Source of the DNA: Flavobacteriales bacterium BRH_c54
GTDB lineage: Bacteria > Bacteroidota > Bacteroidia > Flavobacteriales_E > Vicingaceae
Direction of reading: 5' to 3'
NCBI GenBank assembly: GCA_000961845.1
Contig: LADZ01000031.1
Coordinates: 1 to 54,849 of the forward strand
DNA length: 54,849 nt
The position numbers were made by a program, and so were the translations under genes. Below are positions 9,374 through 18,260 of this stretch, one piece after another (the stretch's first letter is position 1; each line of letters begins with the position of its first letter). Below the pieces are notes generated by a model. It made no database searches, was not told the origin of the DNA, and saw only the letters and a program-made list of their open reading frames with translations.

Positions 9374-10132
9374 TTAGTTTTGTTTGAATAAATCCTCAAA
9401 CTCTAAATAATCTTTTTTTTCTTTTTTTATGGTATCGGTATTGATAATCATATCGTCTTTGTTGGCATCAATTCGTCTTCCATAATTATATTCTACTTTC
9501 TTTTTGGTTGTGCCGTCTTCATTATAATATAACCAAATTCCATGTTTTACATCTTTAGCATATTTACCAGCTAGCTGCATTAGTCCATTTTCATAATAGT
9601 AAACTCCTTTGCCTTCTAACCTACCTTTAATATAAATATGGTGAGATTTTATTTTACCATTTTCATAGTAAGTTTTCCAGTCGCCTTCTTCAATATTGTT
9701 GGTATAGTTTTTTTCTTCTGCAACATTACCGTTAGGATAATAAACTTTCCAATTCCCATCTCTTATCCCACTTACATAAAACTCTTCAGATAAAACATGT
9801 CCAGTAATACTGTAATAGGTCCACAAACTGTCTTTTTCCTGATTTTCATATTTTCCAGTAGATTTTAATTCTCCTGTTTTGTAATAAAAGTTGGCATAAG
9901 AACCATTTTTTAAATGATGCACTTTCATGCTTAGTTTGCCTTCATCATTATAATGCAAAAACATTCCAGTTGGCTTATCATTTTTAAACTGACCTTTGTA
10001 TCTAAGGTATCCTGTTGGATGATATTTTTCCCAATAACCTTGTTTTTTGCCGTTGGCATCCACTTTATTAGTGTCTTGAGCAACAGCTAAAGTGGTTAAT
10101 AACGCTAATATAATTGTAATGATTAGTTTCAT
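9374..10132 (-). CDS. Exported MORN/YwqK-like repeat protein
   Basis: A 252-residue protein with a signal peptide ('MKLIITIILALLTTLAVAQ'). It is followed by about eight tandem repeats of ~23 residues of the type G-x-W-x2-Y-x3-G-x(4-6)-Y, for example 'GNWKVYYPNGNVAEE' and 'GDWKTYYENGKIKSHH'. This is the MORN-variant repeat of the 'YwqK family antitoxin' proteins, abundant in Bacteroidota. Despite that database name there is no toxin partner here, and its role is unknown; a periplasmic or surface location is likely from the signal peptide. Its ATG overlaps the TGA of the upstream universal stress gene (ATGA, 10129-10132), so the two are translationally coupled. Confidence 0.8.
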   Translation of the reverse strand: MKLIITIILALLTTLAVAQDTNKVDANGKKQGYWEKYHPTGYLRYKGQFKNDKPTGMFLHYNDEGKLSMKVHHLKNGSYANFYYKTGELKSTGKYENQEKDSLWTYYSITGHVLSEEFYVSGIRDGNWKVYYPNGNVAEEKNYTNNIEEGDWKTYYENGKIKSHHIYIKGRLEGKGVYYYENGLMQLAGKYAKDVKHGIWLYYNEDGTTKKKVEYNYGRRIDANKDDMIINTDTIKKEKKDYLEFEDLFKQN

Positions 10133-10992
10133 TTGTTTTTTTGTTCAAATTTCTTTTGAGGCAACACACTCATAACGGGGATTTCAGATTTATTAATGAT
10201 GGCTTGAGCTTTAGAGCCTATAAATAATTCTTTAAAATCGTTTTCTTGTTGAGTCATTATTAAAATTAAATCAGCAGCAATGTCTTCAGCATAATCGAGC
10301 AAAGCACTTACTAATTTTTTCTTACCTTTTTCTATAGGGATTAACGTTGTTTCACATTTAATATTTTCTTTTTCTATCACTTCTTTCACTTCATTAATCT
10401 GCTCTTCAAGTTTTGATAGCACTTCATTTTTGTCAGACAGAATAATAGAAGCCACATTAATCTGTGCATTGAACAGTTTGGCTAATTTAATGCCAATGTT
10501 CACTTTGTCAGTTGTTGCTTTTGTTAAATCTAACGGGAGCAAAATCTTTTTACATCCTTTTTGGTGCTTCTTTCCTTTAATGGTAATTACTGGGCAAGGA
10601 GAAGTTTTTACCACTCGTAAAGAGTTAGAGCCAATAAATTTGCCTCTTGCAGCTCCTTGAGTTCCCATTACTATCATTTTTGCTTTGATAGCTTTAGCTG
10701 TTTTTACAATTTTATTATAAACGGAACCTTTGGTAAGCAAATAAGAAATAGGCACGCCACTTTCTTTAGAGGAATCTTCAGCTAAGGTTTTTAGGTTTTT
10801 TTCTACCGCTTCTTTTAATCCACTTACTTCCGAAAAAAATACTTTTATTACTGGATTAAGTTCTTCTAATACATAAAGCAAAACAATTTCAGCATCCTGA
10901 ATTTTAGCAAGATTGTAAGATTGTTTCAATGCAATTAACGATTGTTCTGAAAAATCTATTGGAACTAATATTTTGTTTTGTTTAGTCTTCAT
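10129..10992 (-). CDS. Universal stress protein with two UspA domains
   Basis: 287 residues holding two Usp alpha/beta domains (about 5-140 and 147-282). The first keeps the ATP-binding stretch 'MGTQGAARGKFIGSNS' and the 'CPVITIK' strand. The second is weaker ('MTQQENDFKELFIGSKAQ'), so only the first domain clearly looks able to bind nucleotide. Tandem Usp proteins are cytoplasmic stress or energy-state proteins whose exact role varies. It begins five bases after prfC ends and overlaps the next gene by four bases, so it sits in the middle of a prfC-usp-repeat protein-mnmA run. Confidence 0.88.
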   Translation of the reverse strand: MKTKQNKILVPIDFSEQSLIALKQSYNLAKIQDAEIVLLYVLEELNPVIKVFFSEVSGLKEAVEKNLKTLAEDSSKESGVPISYLLTKGSVYNKIVKTAKAIKAKMIVMGTQGAARGKFIGSNSLRVVKTSPCPVITIKGKKHQKGCKKILLPLDLTKATTDKVNIGIKLAKLFNAQINVASIILSDKNEVLSKLEEQINEVKEVIEKENIKCETTLIPIEKGKKKLVSALLDYAEDIAADLILIMTQQENDFKELFIGSKAQAIINKSEIPVMSVLPQKKFEQKNK

Positions 10993-10997
10993 AATAT

Positions 10998-12596
10998 TTA
11001 ATTTGAGGCTAATTCTTTTTTAAATTCAGAAGTAGTATGGAAAGTTATTTCGGGGTAATCAGCTTGTGCACTTTGTAATAAAAAGGCACTTTGAGCTAAG
11101 AAAACATCATTTCCATCTTTATCTATAGCAATGTACTGACTTTTTCGCATTTTAAATTCTTCTATTTTTGCCTCATTGTCCGAAGTCATCCAACAAGCTT
11201 TATGCAAGCTTTTAGCTTCAAACTCTGCCGATGCTCCATACTCATGTTTTAAACGATGTTGAATAACCTCAAATTGTAATTCTCCAACTGTACCAACAAT
11301 TTTTCTGTTACCCGGTTGTTGAATAAATAACTGAGCCACACCTTCATCCGTAAGTTGCTGAATACCTTTTTCCAGCTGCTTGGTTTTCATTGGGTCTTTA
11401 TTAATAAGCTCCTTGAAAATCTCTGGAGAGAAACTTGGAATTCCTTGGAATTCTATTTTTTCTCCTTCGGTAAGCGTATCGCCAATTTTAAAATTTCCCG
11501 CATCATATAAACCAATTACATCACCCGGAAAAGCTTCATCAATTACGCTTTTATCCTGAGCCATAAAACTGGTAGGATTATTAAATCTTAATTTTTTATC
11601 CGTAGCAACATTGTAGTAAAACTTATTTCTTTCAAACGTTCCCGAACAAATTCTTAAAAAAGCAATTCTATCTCGGTGTTTAGGGTCAAGGTTAGCGTGA
11701 ATTTTAAAAATAAACCCTGTAAAATTAGGTTCTGTAGGTTCTACCATTCTTATGTTGGTTGCTCTGCTTCTTGGGCTTGGAGCAATTGCTAAGAAAGTAT
11801 CTAACAATTCCTGTACACCAAAATTGTTAAGGGCACTACCAAAAAATACGGGAGCCAATTCTCCTGCACGATATTTTTCTACATCAAATGCATCATAAAC
11901 TCCTTCAATAAGCTCTACATCTTCTCTTAGTTTTGGAGCGTCATCTTCAATTATTTCATCCAATAAAGGATCATTTAGGTCTTTAATGCTTACAATCTCT
12001 CTTTCAATTTTTGTTTTATTGGAATCAAATAAATTCAGGTGTTTTTCATATAAATTATAAACCCCTTTAAAAGTTGCCCCAATACTTATGGGCCAGCTTA
12101 AAGGTCTTACTTTTATGTCTAAAGTAGTTTCAATTTCATCTAACAAATCAAACGGATTTTGACCTTCTCTATCCATTTTGTTGATGAAAACAATAACGGG
12201 CGTATCTCTCATTCTACAAACTTCCATTAACTTTTTGGTTTGAGCTTCCACACCATTGGCACAGTCAATAACCAAAATAACGCTATCTACGGCTGTTAGT
12301 GTTCTGTAAGTATCTTCAGCAAAATCTTTGTGACCAGGAGTGTCTAGAATATTGATTTTAGTGTCTTTATAATTAAAAGCCATTACGGAGGTGGCAACAG
12401 AAATTCCTCTTTGCTTTTCAATTTCCATAAAATCGGAAGTAGCAGTTTTCTTAATCTTATTAGATTTTACAGCTCCTGCCGTTTGTATCGCACCACCAAA
12501 TAACAATAATTTTTCGGTAAGCGTTGTTTTCCCCGCATCGGGATGACTAATAATGCCAAAAGTTCTTCTTTTTGCTATTTCTTTCTCTAAACTCAT
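10998..12596 (-). CDS. prfC: Peptide chain release factor 3 (GTPase)
   Basis: Recycles RF1/RF2 from the ribosome after peptide release. 532 residues, close to the 529 of E. coli. The GTPase motifs are complete: G1 '[12 protein letters not shown]', G3 '[12 protein letters not shown]' and G4 'FINKMDR'. The RF3-specific C-terminal region ('[22 protein letters not shown]') separates it from EF-G and LepA. The ATG lies at 12594-12596, only four bases downstream of a TANNTTTG-type -7 box. It forms the left border of the defence island. Confidence 0.95.
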   Translation of the reverse strand: MSLEKEIAKRRTFGIISHPDAGKTTLTEKLLLFGGAIQTAGAVKSNKIKKTATSDFMEIEKQRGISVATSVMAFNYKDTKINILDTPGHKDFAEDTYRTLTAVDSVILVIDCANGVEAQTKKLMEVCRMRDTPVIVFINKMDREGQNPFDLLDEIETTLDIKVRPLSWPISIGATFKGVYNLYEKHLNLFDSNKTKIEREIVSIKDLNDPLLDEIIEDDAPKLREDVELIEGVYDAFDVEKYRAGELAPVFFGSALNNFGVQELLDTFLAIAPSPRSRATNIRMVEPTEPNFTGFIFKIHANLDPKHRDRIAFLRICSGTFERNKFYYNVATDKKLRFNNPTSFMAQDKSVIDEAFPGDVIGLYDAGNFKIGDTLTEGEKIEFQGIPSFSPEIFKELINKDPMKTKQLEKGIQQLTDEGVAQLFIQQPGNRKIVGTVGELQFEVIQHRLKHEYGASAEFEAKSLHKACWMTSDNEAKIEEFKMRKSQYIAIDKDGNDVFLAQSAFLLQSAQADYPEITFHTTSEFKKELASN

Positions 12597-12600
12597 GCTG

Positions 12601-12608
12601 CAAAATTA
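12601..12608 (-). promoter_or_regulatory. Candidate -7 box of prfC
   Basis: On the minus strand TAATTTTG matches the Bacteroidota TANNTTTG box and ends four bases before the prfC ATG. No TTG was found at the proper -33 distance. If used, the transcript would start at or next to the ATG and be nearly leaderless. Confidence 0.4.
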
Positions 12609-12690
12609 GTTTTTTTTTGTGGATAGACAGCTTCCGATAAAGGGTTTGTAAAAACTGCCAACTACGCACCCTTTAACCCCCTATAAACAG

Positions 12691-12720
12691 TTGGTTAAAT
12701 TAAAATAAATGTTATATTTG
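12691..12720 (+). promoter_or_regulatory. Promoter of the Hachiman operon
   Basis: TTG (12691-12693), then exactly 19 bases, then TATATTTG (12713-12720). This is an almost ideal match to the Bacteroidota -33/-7 consensus (TTG-N19-TANNTTTG). It lies about 90 bases upstream of the hamA ATG and leaves an untranslated leader of roughly 80 bases. Confidence 0.65.
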
Positions 12721-12809
12721 TTGGGTATAAGAAATACTCATGCAATTAACATAAAGCGTTGCGGAAATAAAGAAGTCATACTAAATCAACTGCAAAATAA
12801 ACAGACAAT

Positions 12810-13726
12810 ATGGATTTTGAAATACTAATCAATAATACTTTTTCAGACATAAACTCTGATAAAACTATATTTCCTGTTGCAAACAAGAATGTTATTAGTA
12901 TGATAAATAGTTTTGAAGCTACAGAATGGAGGTACAATCATTTTCAAAATTTCATTTGGGACAATATCGCTGAAACATCATTATCGCATAGAGAAAGAGA
13001 AAGTCTAGTGAATAACCATCATTCTTTATTAACCTATGCAGCAAAAAATTTAAGACTTTCTGATAAATTAGGCGATATTAGTAAAGGAAGTGAAATTGCG
13101 GAAATTGTTCTATACGCTATAATGAAACATCATTTCAATGCATTACCTGTAGTTCCAAAAATATTTTACAAACAAAATGCCCAAGACAATGCTAAAGGAG
13201 CCGACAGCGTGCATATAATTATAGAAAACGATACTGATTTTTCTATTTGGTTTGGAGAAGCAAAATTTTATAACAGCATTGAAGATGCTAGAATACCTGA
13301 AATAATTACGTCCATAGAAAATCTTTATTAACTGAAAAACTCAAAAAAGAGAACAGTATAATAACGAATTTGCCTGATATTGATTCATTGATTGGTAATG
13401 AGACTTTAAGAAATTCAATCAAAGCAGCACTTTCCCCAAGAGAATCCATAGATTTAATAAAGCCCAAACTGCATATTCCTATATTGCTATTATATGAATG
13501 TACTATAACACAAAAACAGAGTGTGGTTTCGGATTACTATAAAAATGAATTAATTGAATACCATAAAAATAGAGCAGAATCATTTTTCAAAAAACAATTG
13601 AGCAAAATTGGGGGCATACCACACTATTCTGAAATCAAATTTCATTTGATTTTATTTCCTGTTCCTCTCAAAAAAACAATTGTAGATAGGTTTGTTTCAA
13701 TGGCTGACTTTTATAAAAATTCTTAA
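12810..13726 (+). pseudogene. hamA: HamA (DUF1837) nuclease subunit of a Hachiman defence system, split by a frameshift
   Basis: The first frame (12810-13331, 173 residues) contains 'KGSEIAEIVLYAIM', then 'AKGADSVHI' and 'FSIWFGEAKFYNS'. These match the DUF1837 PD-(D/E)xK-like core, with D132, E150 and K152 as likely catalytic residues. It stops at 13329-13331. The rest of the domain continues in the -1 frame ('LTEKLKKENSIITNL' onward) to the stop at 13724-13726. That frame is closed by a TGA at 13298-13300, so the break lies within 13301-13331, an A/T-run-rich stretch. Restoring one base would give a protein of about 305 residues, normal for HamA. It may be a mutation or a sequencing error; the catalytic core lies before the break. 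hamB starts three bases after the stop. Confidence 0.75.
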
Positions 13727-13729
13727 TCA

Positions 13730-15856
13730 ATGGAAATCTTTGACACTTGCCATCTAATTAATAATTACTTAATTGAAAACGAAGAGGTTCAGGCTAGAAA
13801 TGAATTAATTAAACTATTGGATTACCATGAAAGAAATGAAATTGAATATTCACCATTAGTGAATCATTTAATTCGTGAAACAGGTTTATATCCTTATCTA
13901 AAAGTGGACACAGCTAATTGGGAGGACAGATTTGTATATGAGATATTCAAAGTAGATATAGGAGGCAAACAAGCTACATTACATAGAGAACAATCGTCAT
14001 TATTAAAACGATTAGTTAATGGAGAGAATATTGCTGTAAGTGCTCCAACAAGCTTTGGAAAAAGTTTCGTTATTGATGCTTTTATTTCATTAAAAAATCC
14101 AGATAATGTAGTAATAATTGTGCCCACAATAGCTTTAACAGACGAAACCCGTAGGCGTTTGTACAAGAAATTTGCTCATAGGTATAAAATAATTACAACT
14201 ACTGAAGTAGAACTTGCTGATAGAAACATCTTTATTTTCCCGCAAGAAAGGGCAATGAATTATGTAAATAAAATTGACAGTATTGATATATTAATAATTG
14301 ATGAGTTTTATAAAGCAAGTTCTGTTTACGATAAATCAAGGTCTCCTTCTTTGTTAAAAGCAATCATCAAATTAGGTTTCAAATCAAAACAAAAATATTT
14401 TCTAGCTCCTAACATTACTTCAATTGGTGCTAATGTATTTACTAAAGATATGGTGTTTGAGGATAAATTAGGATTTAGTACAGTTTATCTTGAACGATTT
14501 GAACCATACAAAGAAATTGAAGGAGATAGAATTCAAAAAGAACTTCAAAAAGGTGAAGTTCTTCTAGAAATTCTTGAAGAAACAAAAACGAAATCGCTTA
14601 TTTACGCAGCGTCTTATCCTCAAATTGATAAAGTTTCAAACCTATTAAATGAACATCTACCAATTTCAGACAAGCCTTTATTGGTTGAATTTGCCAATTG
14701 GCTTACCATAAATTATGGTGCTAATTGGAAGCTAACTAATCTTGTCAAAAGAGGTGTAGGAATTCATAACGGACAATTGCACCGTTCCATAAGTCAAATT
14801 CAAGTAAAACTATTTGAGGAGCAAGCAGGTTTAAATAACATTATTTCTACTTCATCAATAATTGAAGGTGTAAACACATCTGCAGAGAATGTTATTATTT
14901 GGCGAAATCGAAAAAGTGGAGGAAACAGCATTTTAGATAGTTTTACCTACAAAAATATTATAGGCAGAAGTGGTAGAATGTTTAAGTATTTTATTGGTAA
15001 AATTTATTTGCTAGAACCACCACCGCAAGAAGGGACAACTCAACTTGATATTCCATTTCCCGATACAATTTTAGGAGATTTGGATGAAAATGTATATAGT
15101 TCAAGTTTAGATAATGAACAAATCGCCAAAATTGTAACTTTTAAAAATGAAATGTATGAAATACTAGGAAAGGAAACATACGATAGGCTTTTAAAAGAAA
15201 ATATATTCCAATCCAATAATTCGGAGTTTATAAAAGAGACAGCAAAACAAATGAAATCTAATCCAGAAGATTGGAATGGTCTTTCGTACTTAAATTCAAA
15301 TGAACCCGAATCATGGGACAGGCTTCTCTGGAAAATTATCAGTTTACAACCAGGAGAATGGGGTGACGGTCCTTATGGAATTCAACACAAAAAATTTGTG
15401 GAATTTGTTAAAGTTTTAGTTGAGAATTGGGGTAGTACAATTCCTGAACTATTAGATGAATTGGATGAATTTGATATAGATATTGAACAATTTTTTAAAT
15501 TGGAAAGAACGGCTGCATTTAATTTATCATCCTTAATTAGCGACATAAATATTCTTCAGAAAGAAATAATTGATAACGGAACGGACGTCTCACCATTTGT
15601 TTCTCGAGTATCACACGCCTTCTTGCCTTCAGTTGTATATCAACTTGAAGAATACGGACTGCCAAGAATGATTTCAAGAAAACTTCACCAGAATGGTGTG
15701 ATTAATTTTTTGGATGATGGTTTGAATATTCATAATACAATAGAAATATTCCATGAAATGGGAAAGGAAAATGTTTTTTCATTTGAGTTTTTGGATTCAT
15801 TTGATAAATATATTATTGATTATTTTTATGATGGAATTACTATAAATCAAAATTAA
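13730..15856 (+). CDS. hamB: HamB, SF2 helicase of a Hachiman defence system
   Basis: A 708-residue superfamily 2 helicase. Motif I is 'SAPTSFGKS' (K111), motif II 'DEFYKAS' (D191-E192, an unusual DEFY box), motif V lies around 'SSIIEGVNTSAENVII' and motif VI is 'IIGRSGRM' (412-417). In Hachiman systems HamB scans or unwinds DNA and controls the HamA nuclease. The ATG at 13730 lies three bases after the hamA stop, and the downstream unknown gene begins one base after the hamB stop, indicating one transcript. The C-terminal ~250 residues have no motif I can name. Assignment rests on the helicase motifs plus the adjacent DUF1837 gene. Confidence 0.78.
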   Translation: MEIFDTCHLINNYLIENEEVQARNELIKLLDYHERNEIEYSPLVNHLIRETGLYPYLKVDTANWEDRFVYEIFKVDIGGKQATLHREQSSLLKRLVNGENIAVSAPTSFGKSFVIDAFISLKNPDNVVIIVPTIALTDETRRRLYKKFAHRYKIITTTEVELADRNIFIFPQERAMNYVNKIDSIDILIIDEFYKASSVYDKSRSPSLLKAIIKLGFKSKQKYFLAPNITSIGANVFTKDMVFEDKLGFSTVYLERFEPYKEIEGDRIQKELQKGEVLLEILEETKTKSLIYAASYPQIDKVSNLLNEHLPISDKPLLVEFANWLTINYGANWKLTNLVKRGVGIHNGQLHRSISQIQVKLFEEQAGLNNIISTSSIIEGVNTSAENVIIWRNRKSGGNSILDSFTYKNIIGRSGRMFKYFIGKIYLLEPPPQEGTTQLDIPFPDTILGDLDENVYSSSLDNEQIAKIVTFKNEMYEILGKETYDRLLKENIFQSNNSEFIKETAKQMKSNPEDWNGLSYLNSNEPESWDRLLWKIISLQPGEWGDGPYGIQHKKFVEFVKVLVENWGSTIPELLDELDEFDIDIEQFFKLERTAAFNLSSLISDINILQKEIIDNGTDVSPFVSRVSHAFLPSVVYQLEEYGLPRMISRKLHQNGVINFLDDGLNIHNTIEIFHEMGKENVFSFEFLDSFDKYIIDYFYDGITINQN

Positions 15857-15857
15857 T

Positions 15858-16187
15858 ATGACACTAGAAGATTTTAAAAGGGATTTCTGCTTTAAAGTAG
15901 AGATATTAAATCAAGGAAACATTAACTTTATAATTACAACGGTTGCAATAAGGCGTCAGAACAACCAAGTAGTTGATAAGGTGAAAACTACAATTGATAT
16001 TCAGGAAACAACTAATTGGATTGTTGATAGCAACTCGATGGCTTCTATAACATCTTGGAATTGGGATAAATTGCTTGATGAAACAAAAAGAGCACATTTA
16101 GACTATTTTGCACAAAGAGCGCCTATTGATGATTGGTATCCTTTAAACAAAATTGAGAATCCTGACATTTCAAATTTATATTGTTAA
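15858..16187 (+). CDS. Small unknown protein of the Hachiman operon
   Basis: 109 residues starting with ATG one base after hamB ends, so it is almost certainly co-translated with it. I do not recognise the family. It has no signal peptide, membrane segment or cysteine motif. The N-terminal half looks beta-rich ('CFKVEILNQGNINFIITTVAIRR'). The C-terminal half is rich in Trp and acidic residues ('SWNWDKLLDETKRAHLDYF', 'APIDDWYPLNK'). Canonical Hachiman has only hamA and hamB, so this is either an accessory subunit, a regulator or an unrelated passenger. Confidence 0.6.
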   Translation: MTLEDFKRDFCFKVEILNQGNINFIITTVAIRRQNNQVVDKVKTTIDIQETTNWIVDSNSMASITSWNWDKLLDETKRAHLDYFAQRAPIDDWYPLNKIENPDISNLYC

Positions 16188-16334
16188 TACTTATAAAAGA
16201 AGAACGAAGGAATAACAGGACTTATTAAAAGTGGCGGTTTAGTGGTATTAAGTTCGCAGCTAAATTATGTCCTATGTTCGGAAATTTATACTGATTACTT
16301 ATGTTCTATATAATAAACAAAGCTCAAAAATTAT

Positions 16335-16342
16335 TATCTTTG
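16335..16342 (+). promoter_or_regulatory. Candidate -7 box of the cytosine methyltransferase gene
   Basis: TATCTTTG matches TANNTTTG and ends four bases before the ATG at 16347, the same spacing as at prfC. No convincing -33 TTG was seen. The rest of the 159-base gap (16188-16346) holds no gene; TATGTTC occurs twice about 28 bases apart, of unknown meaning. Confidence 0.35.
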
Positions 16343-16346
16343 AAAA

Positions 16347-17384
16347 ATGATAAGATTAGATAATAAAAATTTAATTGAATATAAATTTATCGACCTCTTT
16401 GCGGGGATTGGAGGGTTTCATTTAGCTTTAAATTCTTTTGGTGCAGAGTGTGTTTTTGCTTCAGAGTGGGATAAATATGCAGCTGAAACATATGAGAAAA
16501 ATTTCAACTTAAAACCCCATGGAGATATTACGGAAATAGACGAAAAAGATATATCAAATCATGATATTTTGTGTGGAGGTTTTCCTTGTCAGGCATTCTC
16601 AATTGCAGGTAAACAAAAAGGATTTGAAGATACAAGAGGGACATTGTTTTTTGATATTGCCAGAATAGTAAATCATCATAAACCAAAAGTTTTATTTTTA
16701 GAAAATGTTAAAAATTTAGTCAGACATGATGAAGGTAAAACATTAAAAACAATTATTAAAACATTAGAAGAATTACAGTATAGTGTTTTTACCAAAGTTT
16801 TAAATTCAAGTCATTTCGGATTGCCACAAAACAGAGAAAGGATATACATTGTTGCCTTTCATAATTCAATAGAATCGACATCTTTTAGGTTTCCTAACCC
16901 CCCAAATGAGCCTGTTTGTTTAGAATATATTTTAGAAAATGAACCAAAAAATGCAAAAATAATTGAAAGAGACGATATAGAAATTTATAAGAATTATACG
17001 GTTTCAAAATCTTTATTTTCTGAAATGGAATTACTTAATAAACCTATTCAAATAGGCAAAGTAAATAAAGGTGGACAAGGAGAAAGAATTTACCATGTTT
17101 TAGGTCATGCGATTACACTTTCTGCTTATGGTGGAGGAGTAGGTTCAAAAACCGGATTGTATTTAGTTAATGGAAAAATCAGAAAACTTTCTCCGAGAGA
17201 ATGTGCAAGAGCTCAAGGATATCCTGATGATTACATAATAAACCCTATTGACACTCAGGCATACAAACAGTTTGGAAATAGTGTTTCTGTAAATGTTTTA
17301 CAGCATATTCTTACAGAAATAAGTAAAGTATTAGAAAAGAATAAAGTGATAAATATTAATAAAACTGAATTTGTATATGCGTAA
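16347..17384 (+). CDS. DNA (cytosine-5-)methyltransferase, M.HhaI-like (predicted GCGC)
   Basis: 345 residues with all C5-methyltransferase motifs. They include the AdoMet loop 'FIDLFAGIGGFHLAL', the catalytic 'GGFPCQAFSIAGKQKGFED' with C81, 'FLENVKNLVRHDEGKTL', 'QNRERIYIV' and the C-terminal 'QAYKQFGNSVSVNVLQ'. The sequence follows M.HhaI almost collinearly as I remember it, including the same Cys number. The target-recognition stretch 'KGGQGERIY' ... 'AITLSAYGGG' ... 'KTGLYLVNGKIRKLSPREC' is also shared. This makes GCGC the likely target, protecting host DNA against the endonuclease that follows. It overlaps the endonuclease gene by eight bases. Confidence 0.92.
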   Translation: MIRLDNKNLIEYKFIDLFAGIGGFHLALNSFGAECVFASEWDKYAAETYEKNFNLKPHGDITEIDEKDISNHDILCGGFPCQAFSIAGKQKGFEDTRGTLFFDIARIVNHHKPKVLFLENVKNLVRHDEGKTLKTIIKTLEELQYSVFTKVLNSSHFGLPQNRERIYIVAFHNSIESTSFRFPNPPNEPVCLEYILENEPKNAKIIERDDIEIYKNYTVSKSLFSEMELLNKPIQIGKVNKGGQGERIYHVLGHAITLSAYGGGVGSKTGLYLVNGKIRKLSPRECARAQGYPDDYIINPIDTQAYKQFGNSVSVNVLQHILTEISKVLEKNKVININKTEFVYA

Positions 17385-18129
17385 AGAACAAATTTTGGGT
17401 TCACAAACCGCAAAAAATGGTTTTTTGAATGAAGATGATATCATTAAGAAGTTTAATGATTGGAAAAAAGATGAAGATGCACAGAAGTGGTTAGTAATAA
17501 TGGAATATCAACTTGACGAAATTGAATATGTTAAAGCGGTTAAGTTGAGTGGGTTTAAAACAGATGTGCAAGTTCAGGTAACCATAAAATTAAAAGAAGC
17601 AATTGACGCACAAAATTTACAAGTTAAATTAGTGAGTAATCCTAAAGGATTTAATCAAATTGATAAAAGATGGGTTGATAAATATGTTGAAATGTGGGAT
17701 ATACCAACACAAATAGTATCGATATTTAAGAGATATACAGGAGAAGAAGAACCAAACATCAATAATCCGAAAGATAAACGCAGAATGTTTGCTAATGAAT
17801 TTACAGAACAAGAACAAAATCAAATTCTTTCGTGGTTAAATAAAAATAAGTCTTTAATTGTTTCAGATATTTTAAAAGGACGTGGTCAGTTTTCAGCAGA
17901 GTGGATGTTAGTTGCTCAAAAAATTAAAGAAAATTCGAGATGGATTTTAAAACCAATGAATTTTTGTTTAAATCATTTTGGAAATGGAGAAGTTGAAATG
18001 ACAAAACAAGGGAATTTTAAAATAGGAAGAATAACAATGCAAAGAAAAGGTGGAGATAATGGTAGAAAAACTGCTAGAATGCTACAGTTTAAGATAAATC
18101 CAGCAGAATTGTTTGAAGCAGAATCATAA
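17377..18129 (+). CDS. Type II restriction endonuclease, R.HinP1I-like (predicted GCGC)
   Basis: 250 residues from the ATG at 17377; a TTG two codons earlier is also open. The sequence tracks R.HinP1I (247 residues, cuts G^CGC) along its length: 'GSQTAKNGFLNE', 'KAVKLSGFKTDVQVQV', 'NLQVKLVSNPKGFNQIDKRW', 'NNPKDKRRMF', 'DILKGRGQFSAEWMLVAQK' and 'TMQRKGGDNGRKTARMLQFK'. The PD-(D/E)xK-type catalytic residues D62, Q81 and K83 of HinP1I correspond to D63, Q82 and K84 here, with the same Q replacing the usual acidic residue. The reading frame is intact. The gene overlaps the methyltransferase, so the methylase is translated first. No controller protein gene is present. Confidence 0.92.
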   Translation: MRKEQILGSQTAKNGFLNEDDIIKKFNDWKKDEDAQKWLVIMEYQLDEIEYVKAVKLSGFKTDVQVQVTIKLKEAIDAQNLQVKLVSNPKGFNQIDKRWVDKYVEMWDIPTQIVSIFKRYTGEEEPNINNPKDKRRMFANEFTEQEQNQILSWLNKNKSLIVSDILKGRGQFSAEWMLVAQKIKENSRWILKPMNFCLNHFGNGEVEMTKQGNFKIGRITMQRKGGDNGRKTARMLQFKINPAELFEAES

Positions 18130-18252
18130 TAGAAATGATTTGTTGTGCAAGTTTTTTTCTAAATCCACTATGGGTTATTAATAAGTTTTAAGCTCCCCAA
18201 AAGTTTAAAAACATCTTCCACTAATTTACTGCTGTTCTACTAAGAAAATTAC

Positions 18253-18260
18253 TACTTTTG
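18253..18260 (+). promoter_or_regulatory. Candidate -7 box of hpt
   Basis: TACTTTTG matches TANNTTTG and lies 19 bases before the hpt ATG. No clear -33 TTG was found. The remaining 150-base gap after the endonuclease gene holds no gene and no recognisable attachment site. Confidence 0.4.

Noticed and set aside
12638-12675. 8-bp inverted repeat TAAAGGGT/ACCCTTTA with a 22-base spacer between prfC and hamA, as a possible attachment site or operator
   Set aside because: No matching copy at the right border of the island and no integrase; could occur by chance in AT-rich DNA.
13370-13726. A separate gene of 118 codons starting at TTG after hamA
   Set aside because: The conserved sequence continues upstream in the same frame to 13331 and joins the HamA N-terminal half; the TTG is internal. 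It is best seen as the rest of a frameshifted hamA.
16273-16307. Two TATGTTC copies upstream of the methylase as controller-protein (C-box) sites
   Set aside because: No controller gene exists in the RM pair and the copies are direct, not dyad-symmetric, so the evidence is too weak.
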